52,500 nucleotides of DNA from positions 532,501-585,000 of the forward strand of contig WPIO01000047.1 of the NCBI GenBank assembly GCA_009760855.2, written 5' to 3'. The notes under the pieces were generated by a model. The model was not told the DNA's origin. It made no database searches and saw nothing but the letters and a program-made list of their open reading frames with translations. This document shows positions 43,755-52,500 of this stretch, in pieces (within the stretch, counting starts at the first letter, position 1; each line of letters begins with the position of its first letter). Origin of the DNA: Cristatella mucedo (lineage: Eukaryota; Bryozoa; Phylactolaemata; Cristatellidae). The position numbers and the translations under genes are program-made.

Positions 43755-44757
43755 AGTCAGGCCACTCATTAAGAAACCGATCTTAGATCATGAGGAGAAC
43801 TTACATAACTTACATAACTTACATCCAGTCTTCCATCTGCCATTCTTACCCAAGACATTTGAACGAGTGTTGGCCCAGCAGCTTAAAGATTATGTTAGTT
43901 CATCAGATCCTCCTGCACATCGTACTCTCTCAAACTCTGCTGCAGCATATATTGCTGACATTCACAAGTTGATGGCAGGAAACTTTCCCTAATTAAATGA
44001 CTATGCGACCAACTTACTAGTTAGGGGCAAACCTAATTTCACTCACAAATTTTAGAAAGCCTAATCCTCAAAATGTTCTCTGCCCACATATCTACTGTAG
44101 AGTCAGCATGCAATCGTGGTGTCCTGTTCCAAGTAACCTTTCACTAGATGACCACGTTGTCTCCACAGCCAATCACAAGTGCCTACTTTCCTACATGCCA
44201 TTGCAAACACAGATAAGCTGTTCCATGTATTTGTGACAAATTGTCTGGACTTTTGTAACTCACTGCTCGCTGGTCTACGTGCCTGTGCAATGCGTCGCAT
44301 ACAGTTGGTGCACAGCTCTGCACCAAGGCTTGTCTGTTGTCGACTTTGCCACATCTCACCGATCTGCACCGGCTCCTCATAAAGCAGCGCATAACATCGG
44401 CGTTCTGTCACTAACTTTTAGTCCCTTACTTCTCTTGCAATGGCCTACCTATTCGAACTTCTTCCCACTCAGGCTCGGATCATACCATCCATCCTACTGA
44501 CTGAAGTCGTTGAGCTGTGCCTCGAGCCAACCTCAAATCCTTTTGAGACCACGCCTTTAGTTTGTGTGGCCTCAAAGCCTGCAACTCACTCCCAGCTGAC
44601 ATTTCGACGTCGTCCGACTTGATGGCATTTAAAAAGAAGCTAAAGATTAACCTGTTCCTTGCCGCATTTCCTGGGTCCATGTTAAGTTTCAATCACAATT
44701 ACGAGCTAACCATTACCATTAAACTGCTCTACTGTGGATTTGCAGCAATCGTTTGAT
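43755..44757 (+). mobile_element. Degenerate LINE RT and C-terminal fragment with internal deletion
   Basis: VRPLIKKPILDHEENLHN (43,760 on) matches the start of RT fingers, and FHLPFLPKTFERVLAQQL matches SLLPFLSKILEKIVAKQL. The sequence then jumps near 43,925 to the region after the YADD, and continues to the C-terminal domain (44,179-44,700). It probably belongs to the same insertion as 42.06-42.70 kb. Confidence 0.7.
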
Positions 44758-44789
44758 TAAAGCTGGTGAGGGGTAAAGGCTTCTGTGCT

Positions 44790-45390
44790 ATTTCTCCTAC
44801 ATCTCTCACCAGCATTGAAACGGTTGACCACCAGATCCATCTGGAGTTCCTCTCCCCAAGCCTAGATATCACTACGGAAGTGCTAAACTGGGTTAGGTCC
44901 TACCTCAGTGAGGTATGTCCGAGTTTGGATGCAAATTGCTGCAGGCCATGAAGGGGCCCTTAAAATATGGGATACCTTAGGATTTGGCCTTCATGACCCC
45001 CTGCCTCTTTTAAATATCTGTGCTCTGCCTCTAGCCGATGTCATCACTGAGCATAAGCTTGGCTCTCATTCCTAAGCCACTCAGCTCTGCCTATCCATTG
45101 ACCCTTCTCAGCCTCCATCTTCTCTGCATCAATTGCCTCCTTTGCAGCCAGCATCTACGGCATTTCCACTTGGGTAGCCACTAACTTCCTGAAGCTGAAC
45201 TACGATTAGACCGATCTAGTAGATATGGGCAAGCCTAGCGTCAGCCGAGTGTTAGAAGACTTCACCCTCGAGAATGTTTCGTTTAGGATCAGTCGCGTGA
45301 CGTCTGGCCATAATCTGGGCATACCTGTGCTGTTCCAAAACGACTACTCATTTGATAAGCTCGCATTGAATGAGCTTATTGGCCATGCAA
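44790..45390 (+). mobile_element. Degenerate LINE RT palm fragment
   Basis: Phrases ETVDHQIHLEFLSPSLDI, LNWVRSYLSE, MGKPSVSRVLEDFTLENVSF and LGIPVLFQNDYSFD match family A from motif A to the LSLDDH segment. It precedes exon 7 by about 250 nt. Confidence 0.72.
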
Positions 45391-45641
45391 TCTTGCTGCT
45401 CGTGCTGCCTAGGTTTGCCTTGCTTGAATTTATATGCCAGCATTTGGAAAGAATGAACATAAGGAGCTGTCTGACGTGGCTACTGGCCGCCCGACGAGTG
45501 CATGGCCATCCAGCAGCAAACTTTTCGAGTCGCTCGTTGTATGCATTTTGGTTCCATGCCGTCTGTCTGTTCGGTACAGCTGTCGGTGCGTGGCAAATTT
45601 GAATAGGCATGCTAGCCCCATGAAGCTGCGCTCTGCTACAG

Positions 45642-45709
45642 GTAGACATGGAAGAAAAACGGGGACTGTTGAATAGATGCAAAATCATGGAAGCCGGAAA
45701 GAAAATCAA
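45642..45709 (+). CDS. ARHGAP27: Exon 7: start of PH domain
   Basis: This exon has 22 codons plus two bases. It encodes VDMEEKRGLLNRCKIMEAGK and a short basic end. The phrase R-G-LLN-CKI-GKK matches the family PH beta-1 segment (G-L-L-K-x-G-K). The acceptor is CTGCTACAG|GTA and the donor is ATCAA|GTAAGT, leaving phase 2. Basic residues in the beta1-beta2 region commonly contact phosphoinositides in PH domains; lipid binding here is inference. Confidence 0.88.
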
Positions 45710-46003
45710 GTAAGTGCATGCCACTGAGTCGCTCCTTTTTTTGCTTTGCACTGCATTTCATTTGCTGTTTAGTGCCTTGACCATTCGAAGTGCCATCGAT
45801 TTGTAAACCTTTAGCCGAGAATCATCGAAGCTTACACCGTGCGGTTTTTAGAGAGGAACCTGCAGGCACCTGCTCAACTTTGCACCTGTGCAGGTCAAGG
45901 GTCAAGAGCTAGTTTGCTAGCTCTGCTGAGAGGGCCCCAATCGAGTGGCTGCAGCATGAGTTTTGCTGGCTATGCCCATGGCATGAGCTGTATGCAGTTG
46001 TGG

Positions 46004-46005
<2 letters not shown>

Positions 46006-46064
<59 letters not shown>
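46006..46064. repeat. TG microsatellite in intron 7
   Basis: About 59 nt of TG, about 300 nt after exon 7 and 320 nt before exon 8. Confidence 0.95.
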
Positions 46065-46065
<1 letters not shown>

Positions 46066-46384
46066 AAGCTTGCGTGTGTAAGTTTGCTCGCAAGCGCGAA
46101 TGTGTGGGCTTGCACGTTTGTGTGCGCATGCGTGCATTGTACTGAATAGTAGTTGATGCATCTTCGGTGGTCATCACACAAGCGAGGCATTGGTCGTCGT
46201 TAAGCTCGTTATCAATTGGGTCTGGTTTAGAACGACCAAGACATCAAGCAAGCAAGCAAGCAATCTACTTGCCTCTTGAGGGCTGACCTGACGGCAGAGT
46301 GAACCTCCTCGCAACCGGCTGCTTTGAAGACTGCCTTTCTCTGTATGAACGATAGCGAATTAATTTTTTTTATGTTTGATGTAG

Positions 46385-46463
46385 GAAAGTCTGGAACGAG
46401 TCGTACATTGTTACGTCAGGGATGAAACTCATATTCTATACAGACGAGAAAGCTGCAATAAGT
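46385..46463 (+). CDS. ARHGAP27: Exon 8: PH domain beta-2 to beta-4 region
   Basis: The first G completes the Lys codon from exon 7. The exon encodes KVWNESYIVTSGMKLIFYTD and DEKAAIS. The order W-x-x-S-Y-I-V-x-x-G-x-x-L-x-F-Y-x-D is the standard PH core. The donor ATAAGT|GTGAGT is strong and keeps phase 0; GTGTGA two bases upstream is a weaker alternative that would break the frame with exon 9. Confidence 0.9.
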
Positions 46464-46613
46464 GTGAGTTAGCCGCCGCAAATGTGCTGCCACAAATGTG
46501 CAGCCGCAAATGTGCCCGTTTTTGCTGCAACCCAGCACTTGCGCTGTCACGCCGTGTTGATTGGGCATGATGTTTAGGATGTTTGTTTCTTGCTTTTATT
46601 TGTGTATGTTGGT

Positions 46614-46617
46614 GTGC

Positions 46618-46648
<31 letters not shown>

Positions 46649-46661
46649 TGTGTGTGCGCGC

Positions 46662-46700
<39 letters not shown>
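46614..46700. repeat. TG microsatellite in intron 8
   Basis: About 87 nt of TG interrupted by TATG and CGCGCGTGCGCACG, starting about 150 nt after exon 8. Confidence 0.93.
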
Positions 46701-46703
<3 letters not shown>

Positions 46704-46849
46704 ATGGCATGTGTGGGAGTGTTTGCTCATCGGTATAAGTGGGTGTCTTTGTTTTTATGTGTGTCTGTCTGTGTTTGTATGTATGTGTGCGTGCATGTGT
46801 GTTTATATGGCAGAAAAGTCAAGCAGGATGGCTTGAGTCACCATTGAAC

Positions 46850-48190
46850 GACACCGCGTTTTCAGAACTCTTTTGACATACCCGTGTTCTGGTGTAGTGG
46901 ACTAGCTGCTCCATGGATTGCCTAGTGCTGCATAGATCATGTAAATGCTTTTATGTAAGTTGATGTGCATTGTGCAAATTATTTCTCTTAACTTTTCCAA
47001 ATATCTTGTTATTATTACTATTGTTAGCACTTATTATTGTTGTTATTATTAGTATCCCTTCCCCAGCTACTGCTCCCTCGTACCAACGGTGACTTATATC
47101 TGCTTCACAGCGATCTGTCCCTTCCGTGGTGACCCAACCCCTCCCTCCCCCTCCCTATTCGGCAATGCCTTCTCTCTTCGTGGTTCGAACAACTCCATGC
47201 ATTTCTCATACTCCATGTGCTCCAATGCCGTCTTTCTGTCCCAATCCGCTGTTATCATCTAGCATACCATTATTCAAATTAATTTCACCCTAATAAACCC
47301 ATCCAGCTCCAAGTTTATGTATCAAGAATGTACTGTCACCACAGTCATTAACAGAGATTAGCTAATTGATGAACTGGATAGTTTTGTAAATAAAAATATA
47401 TGGGAAACCGGTTGATAACAAGTAACTGATGGTGCTGCGTACCTGTGTATGCTACCCTGAACCCAGGAAAGCAATGCAGCAGAGGTATGGAGTTGCACCA
47501 GTAGCACATAAACTGCACATATGCTGCTATTGACATATATGGCAGACTTTAGTCATAGCTACATCGTAAACGAGCACCGATGTTAGTACACCAGCATCGG
47601 CAGCGATTTCGTGAACTGATCGTTGTGGACTCTTACTATTTCTTCTGGAAAAGCTCATCTTTAAACTAGTGCATACACTGTCAATGAAAAGCATCGCATA
47701 CTCATACTATATCAAATAGCTAAGCATTTGAAGGCATTAGAGTGTCGATTGCCTAATTGGTATCTTAACGTGTTGACTCAAAAAACCGTATACTGTTGGG
47801 CCGTATGTCCGTGGAAGTAGGAAGCATTTTCTGCTCTCAATCCTACGGCCGGTGGCCGTCTGACATAATGTCTTTTAAAGTGAATGCATGCTCCACTTCT
47901 GAGCTACACTATATTTGGCTGAGAAATATATAGCCTTCATCTCTTAAGACAAGTTGTTACTACAACATGTGTGGTTATTATGGCATTCCTTTGTTTCATC
48001 TTGAATCCTATCAGTTTGCAGTACAACTCGTCAAATTATAAACTCCCTTCTTTAACCTCACTAGATTTCGGCAAAATTGAAATGTTTCACTGCCGCTCTT
48101 GCCAGACTGTTTTTAATGTTATCGACTTTGGCCGCAGCATTGTGGCTCTGCAATCATTGCTATGCACGGTCACGGTCGTCATGCTTGCAG
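46850..48190. other. Intron 8, nothing recognised
   Basis: AT-rich. A TTATTATTACTATTG / TTATTATTGTTGTTATTATT stretch (47,009-47,052) could be an old LINE tail, but no hairpin or 3' UTR accompanies it. Confidence 0.4.
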
Positions 48191-48292
48191 ACCATTGCCG
48201 CTCCGCATGGTAAGCCAGAGGCCATCATCAGCCTCGAGCGTTCTGCCGTCCAGTGGACCAACCAGAAGACGACAAAGCGGAACGTGCTAGAA
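48191..48292 (+). CDS. ARHGAP27: Exon 9: PH domain middle
   Basis: This exon has 34 codons, acceptor GCTTGCAG|ACC and donor GAA|GTGAGT, phase 0 at both ends. It encodes HGKPEAIISLERSAVQW, then a Lys/Thr-rich turn and KRNVLE. In ARHGAP12/27 the corresponding strand reads as a Pro-Glu start, a Leu-Arg-Gly-like step, a Trp, a KSSRKN-like turn and VLE or VF, so the match is close. Confidence 0.92.
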
Positions 48293-48721
48293 GTGAGTCG
48301 CTAGCGGAGGTCCCGTCAAGCATCCAAGTCTGCGTCGAGCTGACTTTAGCGCTACGCCTGGCGCAGTGCGAGTTCCGCCGCTGCTGCCGAGAGTCTCTCG
48401 AGACGTCATGGCCGTCGCATTGGCCGCATCCATTCCGATTGGCGCGTATGAGCCACCCGCTGCTGTGGCGCCGATATCTCACCCAAATCTCGCTTCCTGG
48501 CTGTTTCGGCTGCCGCAGCGCTCGTGCGTGGCTTTGCTCGAGTGCTCGGTTCTTCGGAAGAAAAACCTTGCCGCCCTCCCTCGCTCCCAGCAGCAGCCGC
48601 CGGCTCTTGTCTGCAGCACACCGTTTGCTGCGTGCGGCCTCGGGTTGCCACGACTCGCAAACCAAGCAGGCTGCAGCCGCCACCGCGGGTCCATCATCTC
48701 ACCCGCTTTTGTCGTCTGCAG

Positions 48722-48826
48722 GTGGCGTGCAGGGGCTCACTGTTCTTGCTGCAGCACGATGACGTCGGTGTCATGCAGCAGTGGTTCATGGTGCTGTCCA
48801 CGAAGACCGCTTCGCGGCCGACCTCG
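48722..48826 (+). CDS. ARHGAP27: Exon 10: PH domain C-terminal strands and helix
   Basis: This exon has 35 codons, acceptor CGTCTGCAG|GTG and donor ACCTCG|GTACGC, phase 0 at both ends. It encodes SLFLLQHDDVGVMQQWFMVL. The FLLQHDD strand leads into the C-terminal helix carrying the invariant PH Trp (W535, Q-Q-W). This closes the PH domain at about residue 540. The flanking sequence 48,290-48,720 is GC-rich and open in several frames but has no recognisable domain. Confidence 0.89.
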
Positions 48827-49523
48827 GTACGCGCTTGAGTGGCAGTGTGGCTACTCGGTCCTGCTGCATAGATTTGATCTTCTGTACGCCGAAGCCGCAG
48901 CTTGCAGCACGTGACAGGAATCAGCAGCCATGAGCTGTGCCTGCCACGTGTCTCTTAGGAGTAGCCCATGTTCGGCTAGCCTGCACGTGTTGCTAAAATG
49001 AGAAGGCCACTGCAGAGATCACGAGAAAGTGACAGCAGAATTCAGGTGTTAGACTACGCTGGTGTCGACATTCCATGCTTGGCTTACTGGCTGCTGCTAC
49101 TTCGTCGTCAGCGTTGTTGTCGTCGAAATTGATGAGTGGCTTATACGTGTCGTCGTCGTCGGTGGCGGCGGAGTAGGAGCTCTACTCTCAAAGCTGAACT
49201 AGACGAGGGCTCAGCACTCGACCGTCTTGCTTGCCCCTATGTCAGCCTTCCGGTCAGCACGCCTATAGCGATAGCTGGGCACGAATCCTGCTGTCGGTTC
49301 GGCGCCTTCTGTTTCCTCTCGGCCTTGCTCTCTGGTGCCACAGGCGTCGAGTGAGCAAATGGTGACCCTGTGAATGCCCTTTTCTCCGTGGCTCCGGTGC
49401 ACTTCATGAAACTTGAGCAAGGTGATGGTCATGCCTTTGAAATGACACTGGCTCTGCGTCGTGTGAAAGTGCTCTTTTGTTTAGCTGCAGAAGAGCCGTA
49501 GCCGCGTCTATTGTCACAGCAAT
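48827..49523. other. Intron 10 left part, nothing recognised
   Basis: Short CGTCGT/GTCGTC repeats near 49,105-49,165 and no domain-like ORF. An extra coding exon here is not needed, because exons 10 and 11 are both phase 0. Confidence 0.45.
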
Positions 49524-51033
49524 TAATAATAATAATAATGCACTTGATAAAGCGCCCTCAGAGAACTTAATCTCTTTCTAAGCGCTTTACATTTGCTGCA
49601 AAGGGAAATGCAATTGAATGGTAAGTAAAATCATGCTTGAAAAAAAAGGAATAATATGGTTAGGTGTGACATGCACAGGGTCAGCATGCAAATGTGGTTA
49701 GTGGCAGCATGCACAGTGTCAGCACGCATAAGCACATCAAGGACGAATCACAGGGACCCACTAAATGCTGTCCTAAATAGGTGTGTTTTTAGGTTCCTTT
49801 TAAATGTGGTCAGGTCAGGGGATGTTCTGACACGGGTCGGGAGGGAGTTCCAGGCTTTGGGAGCATACGAACTAAATGCACGGTCTCCAAAGGATTTAAG
49901 GTTTGTAAGAGGTATTTGTTGACTGTTGGATTCCGAAAAGCGGGTGGTACGATGCTTGGCCTGATGGGGTAGAATATCTGAGAGATAGGCTGGAGCCATA
50001 GAATGAAGGGACCTAAAAGTGAGCGACAAAACCTTGAAGTCAATCCGTTGCTTGACTGGTAGCCAGTGCAGGTCGGCTAGAAGTGGTGTGATGTGGCTAC
50101 TGTGGCGCTCACGACAGACAAGCCTAGCTGCAGAGTTTTGCACCAGCTGCAATCGCCTGATCGCACATGCTGGTAGGCCAGCGAGCAGTGAGTTGCAGAA
50201 GTCGAGACGAGATGTCACGAATGCATGGACCAACTTAGACGTGGTATCCTTATCTAAACAAGCTCGAATTTTAGCGCTATTATGAAGCTGAAAATAGGCA
50301 GCTTTGACCGTAGAGCTGATATGGTCGTCTAGCGAGAGGTCGCTTTGGAATATGACACCTAGATTTCGAGCTGATTCGACAGGAGATATGCTGGCAGAGC
50401 CAATTTTGAGTGTCAGCCTTTCCAATTTCTGAATCACACTGGGTTTGCCCATAACTAGTAAGTTAGTTTTGTTATCGTTTAGTTTTAGAAAATTTGCTGC
50501 CATCCATGTGCGGATGTCATCAATGCATGCGGCAAGTGAGTTGAGAGAATTTGAGGTGCTCGAAGGCTGGGAGGGATCAAAGCAAAGGTACAACTGAGTG
50601 TCATCCGCATAGAAGTGAAAGCCTAGATTGTGCTTGGCAATCACATCAGCAAGAGGGAGAGTATAAACCGTGAAAAGAACCGGACCTAGCACTGAGCCCT
50701 GAGGTACTCCATATTTCAGAGGTACTTCAGATGATCTTTGTCCATTCACGTCAATACTCTGGAGTCTCCCATTGAGATAGGACCTGAACCACTGCAGAGC
50801 AGTGCCAGTGATGCCCAAGCGAGATGAGAGACGCTCTAGAAGAACTTTGTGACCGATGGTATCAAAAGCGGCCGAAAGATCAAGCAAAACAAGCAGAGAC
50901 ACTCTACCCATGTCTGCATTCCTAAGTAGGTCGTTGTATACCCTATGCAATGCTGACTCTGTAGAGTGATTAGCTCTAAAGCCAGACTGGAACTTACTAG
51001 CAAGGTGTGAAGTTTCGATTGCAAATTGTTTCG
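49524..51033 (-). mobile_element. LINE family A (CR1/L2-like), young 5'-truncated copy
   Basis: The (ATT)n tail and 3' hairpin are at 49,524-49,600, the duplicated 3' UTR module is at 49,655-49,735, and coding sequence runs to about 51,030. It lies in intron 10, antisense to the gene, with its truncated 5' end about 215 nt before exon 11. Very similar copies are at 38.34-38.93 and 28.4-31.4 kb. Confidence 0.92.
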
Positions 51034-51046
51034 ATTGCAACAGCAA
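49748..51046 (-). CDS. LINE-A reverse transcriptase ORF, C-terminal 432 codons
   Basis: This is an uninterrupted ORF starting inside the RT palm: FQSGFRANHSTESAL, LLDLSAAFDTIGH (motif A; most copies have DH), YGVPQGSVLGPVLF (motif B) and YADD (residues 146-149, 50,600-50,611). The family C-terminal domain follows (SRLDFCNSLLAGLPACAIRR, LADLHWLPVKQRIDFKVL, FSSYAPKAWNSLPTRV). The fingers and endonuclease are missing because of truncation. The start codon is fortuitous. It is non-autonomous. Confidence 0.9.
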   Translation of the reverse strand: MLLQSKQFAIETSHLASKFQSGFRANHSTESALHRVYNDLLRNADMGRVSLLVLLDLSAAFDTIGHKVLLERLSSRLGITGTALQWFRSYLNGRLQSIDVNGQRSSEVPLKYGVPQGSVLGPVLFTVYTLPLADVIAKHNLGFHFYADDTQLYLCFDPSQPSSTSNSLNSLAACIDDIRTWMAANFLKLNDNKTNLLVMGKPSVIQKLERLTLKIGSASISPVESARNLGVIFQSDLSLDDHISSTVKAAYFQLHNSAKIRACLDKDTTSKLVHAFVTSRLDFCNSLLAGLPACAIRRLQLVQNSAARLVCRERHSSHITPLLADLHWLPVKQRIDFKVLSLTFRSLHSMAPAYLSDILPHQAKHRTTRFSESNSQQIPLTNLKSFGDRAFSSYAPKAWNSLPTRVRTSPDLTTFKRNLKTHLFRTAFSGSL

Positions 51047-51150
51047 TTGTCGTGGGCAACTGAGAATTGCCTGCTACAAGACTTGAACTCGCAACCTGCG
51101 TCGTAAAGTGCGAGTTACTCAGTCTCAGCTCTCGCGGGCCGTGCCAGTGG
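51040..51150 (-). mobile_element. Possible SINE family B head fragment
   Basis: Minus strand: GCACGGCCCGCGAGAGCTGA and GCAGGTTGCGAGTTCAAGTC look like a tRNA-like head and B box. The characteristic body is absent. It abuts the truncated 5' end of the LINE-A copy. Confidence 0.45.
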
Positions 51151-51246
51151 CAAGTGAGCTTCATCTACCGAGCTACGGTGCACGTGAATGCAATCGAATC
51201 TCGTCCGATGACTGCATCGTCGATGCCCTCTGTCTTGTAATTGTAG

Positions 51247-51393
51247 AGCTCAATGCCAGCCACGAAAATGATCGATGAAACTGCTGAGCCAGATAAAACC
51301 GCTGCAGAGACACAGGGCCGTCAGAAGGCCAAGAGTCTGAAGAAGTTTCGAGGTCTGTCGGCAGTGCTGGGTTACAGTATGAAAGAATCATCG
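51247..51393 (+). CDS. ARHGAP27: Exon 11: basic segment before the expected RhoGAP domain
   Basis: The acceptor TTGTAATTGTAG|AGC gives a phase-0 frame encoding about 49 residues: an acidic/Thr start, then GRQKAKSLKKFRGLSAVLGY and SMKESS. A Lys-rich L-K-K-F stretch followed by a Leu/Gly turn resembles the segment just before the RhoGAP domain in ARHGAP12/27 (LRKF..., then a VFG start). The 3' boundary is uncertain because the best donor, TCG|GTGTTT, is weak; the frame stays open to a stop at about 51,504. The RhoGAP exons should be beyond the window. Confidence 0.62.
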
Positions 51394-51553
51394 GTGTTTG
51401 TTGCTGGGATTCACCGCCATTCATCCATTGACAGGATCGATCATCCTGTGCTTTCTGCTCTGTGCAATAATGGCTACATGGTTACACGAAAGCTATGGCT
51501 GTAGCAAGTGCCAGAACTTCTTTGTCTGTCCGTCTGTCTTCGTCTGTCTGTAT

Positions 51554-52235
51554 GTAATGTAATGTCTGTAACGCCACAAAGACTATTTGGGTGTTATGCA
51601 GGAGAGTTTTGTATAGTGCGCTTACAGCCTAAGCGGCTTTCGGCACGCATTCGGTAGCCAACAGACTTCGTCTCACGCAACAAAGAGAAAGTGGGAAGCA
51701 TAGCAGAGTCAGGAGAGAAGTTGAGCTAGTTAGTAGCATGGAAGTAGCAGCTCAGGATCGCTGAAAAGGATGTGCCATAGTCGGCAGCAGGAGAGTAGTT
51801 GTCACTGCATAAGAATTGTGGGAGCAAGTTCCACAGTCTAGGACCTGCAGAGCTAAAGCTTCTGTCACCAACGGTCTTTAAGCAGAGGAATGGAACAGCT
51901 AATCCATTGTCCATACAGGACCTGAGGGCACGAGGAGGCTGAAACTGGTGCAGCAGTTCAGCTAGACATGGAGGAGGCAAGCCGTGGCGGGTCTTGTGGG
52001 TCAGCTTAAGAATTTTGCTCTGTATCCGTTGCTCAACCAGCATCCATCCTAGCTCTTTTAGCAAATGAGACACATGGTCAAACCTCTGGGACTTGAAGGC
52101 TAACCTTGCAGCCATATTCAAAGCCAGCTGCATTGGCCTAGCTGCTTTCTTTGGTAGCCCAGCCAAAAGGGAATTACAATAATCAAGCCGTGACAGAACT
52201 AATGAACTAGTTAAGTTTTTTGCAAGTCTTGGCAT
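51554..52235 (-). mobile_element. LINE family B, 5'-truncated copy
   Basis: The 3' UTR begins at a TGTAATGTAATG tail next to TCTG-rich sequence. A 169-codon ORF (51,726-52,235) encodes the C-terminal region (LDYCNSLLAGLPKKAAR, FSSAGPRLWNLLPQFL). It closely resembles the copy at 16.7 kb. It truncates at about 52,235, after exon 11 and antisense to the gene. Confidence 0.88.
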
Positions 52236-52500
52236 TTCGCTGCCCTGGCGTCGGTGGTAGACGAACGCCTCAGCCTATGCAGGGCACTCTCATGGCGACG
52301 TCGGCTTTGAGTAAGCACCGGTCGCTTGCTCAGCCCACCATGAGACAACTGCGCGAGGTAGCACGGCTCAGCTCCCGTCCCCTCACTAAAGTCGCTGCAA
52401 AGCCGCGATGTCACCTTCGACCTAGCATGCCTGGGGTCACGTGGCCTTGGTCATGAGTGAGTCACGTGGCCTCAGCAGGGGGCAAAGGCATTGCCAAAGT

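Noticed and set aside
48228-48914. Overlapping ORFs of 150-180 codons around exons 9 and 10
   Set aside because: They are other-frame or read-through shadows; PH-domain similarity is confined to the two short exons with splice sites.
51394-51504. Extension of exon 11 to the stop at about 51,504
   Set aside because: It would end the protein before the RhoGAP domain, and the extra residues do not resemble the family; an intron starting near 51,394 is preferred, though its donor is weak.

Overview
The window is genomic DNA from an animal, most likely an invertebrate. It has no operons or closely packed ORFs. One gene is split by GT-AG introns of up to about 17 kb, microsatellites are long and frequent, and the space between exons is filled with CR1/L2-type LINEs and tRNA-derived SINEs. 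I cannot name the species or phylum from sequence alone.

The one host gene I can support runs on the + strand from about 15,412 past the right edge. Eleven coding exons join in consistent phase (384, 115, 260, 84, 99, 351, 68, 79, 102, 105 and about 147 nt; about 598 codons). They encode an N-terminal atypical SH3 domain, one WW domain, two further WW domains that share a tryptophan, an Ala-rich acidic linker, a PH domain split over four exons, and a basic segment. This is the order of the ARHGAP12/ARHGAP27 family of Rho GTPase-activating proteins, so the RhoGAP domain should lie just beyond 52,500. A CpG- and GC-rich block (about 13,900-15,860) covers the presumed promoter, 5' UTR and exon 1.

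Layout: 1-13.7 kb is upstream and repeat-dominated. It holds SINE and LINE 3' fragments, a degenerate plant-type telomere-like array (4.13-4.30 kb) between two inverted C-rich/G-rich blocks, AT microsatellites, scattered dead LINE coding remnants and a short minisatellite. 13.7-15.9 kb is the GC-rich 5' end. 15.8-32.7 kb is intron 1, with a near-intact antisense LINE RT ORF (723 codons), several older LINE copies and a perfect nested palindrome near 23.4 kb. 26.9-31.5 kb holds further antisense LINEs, including the most complete copy with endonuclease and RT. 32.7-48.8 kb carries exons 2-10, with CA, TG or TCTG/TC tracts close to several splice sites. 49.5-51.0 kb is a young antisense LINE with a 432-codon ORF directly upstream of exon 11, and 51.55-52.24 kb is the tail of another LINE.

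The mobile elements form a system. LINE family A ends in a two-step hairpin followed by an (ATT)n tail, and the tRNA-derived SINE family A ends in the same hairpin sequence, which suggests that the SINE uses the LINE-A reverse transcriptase. LINE family B and SINE family B have different 3' ends. The better-preserved LINE copies inside the gene are all antisense to it.
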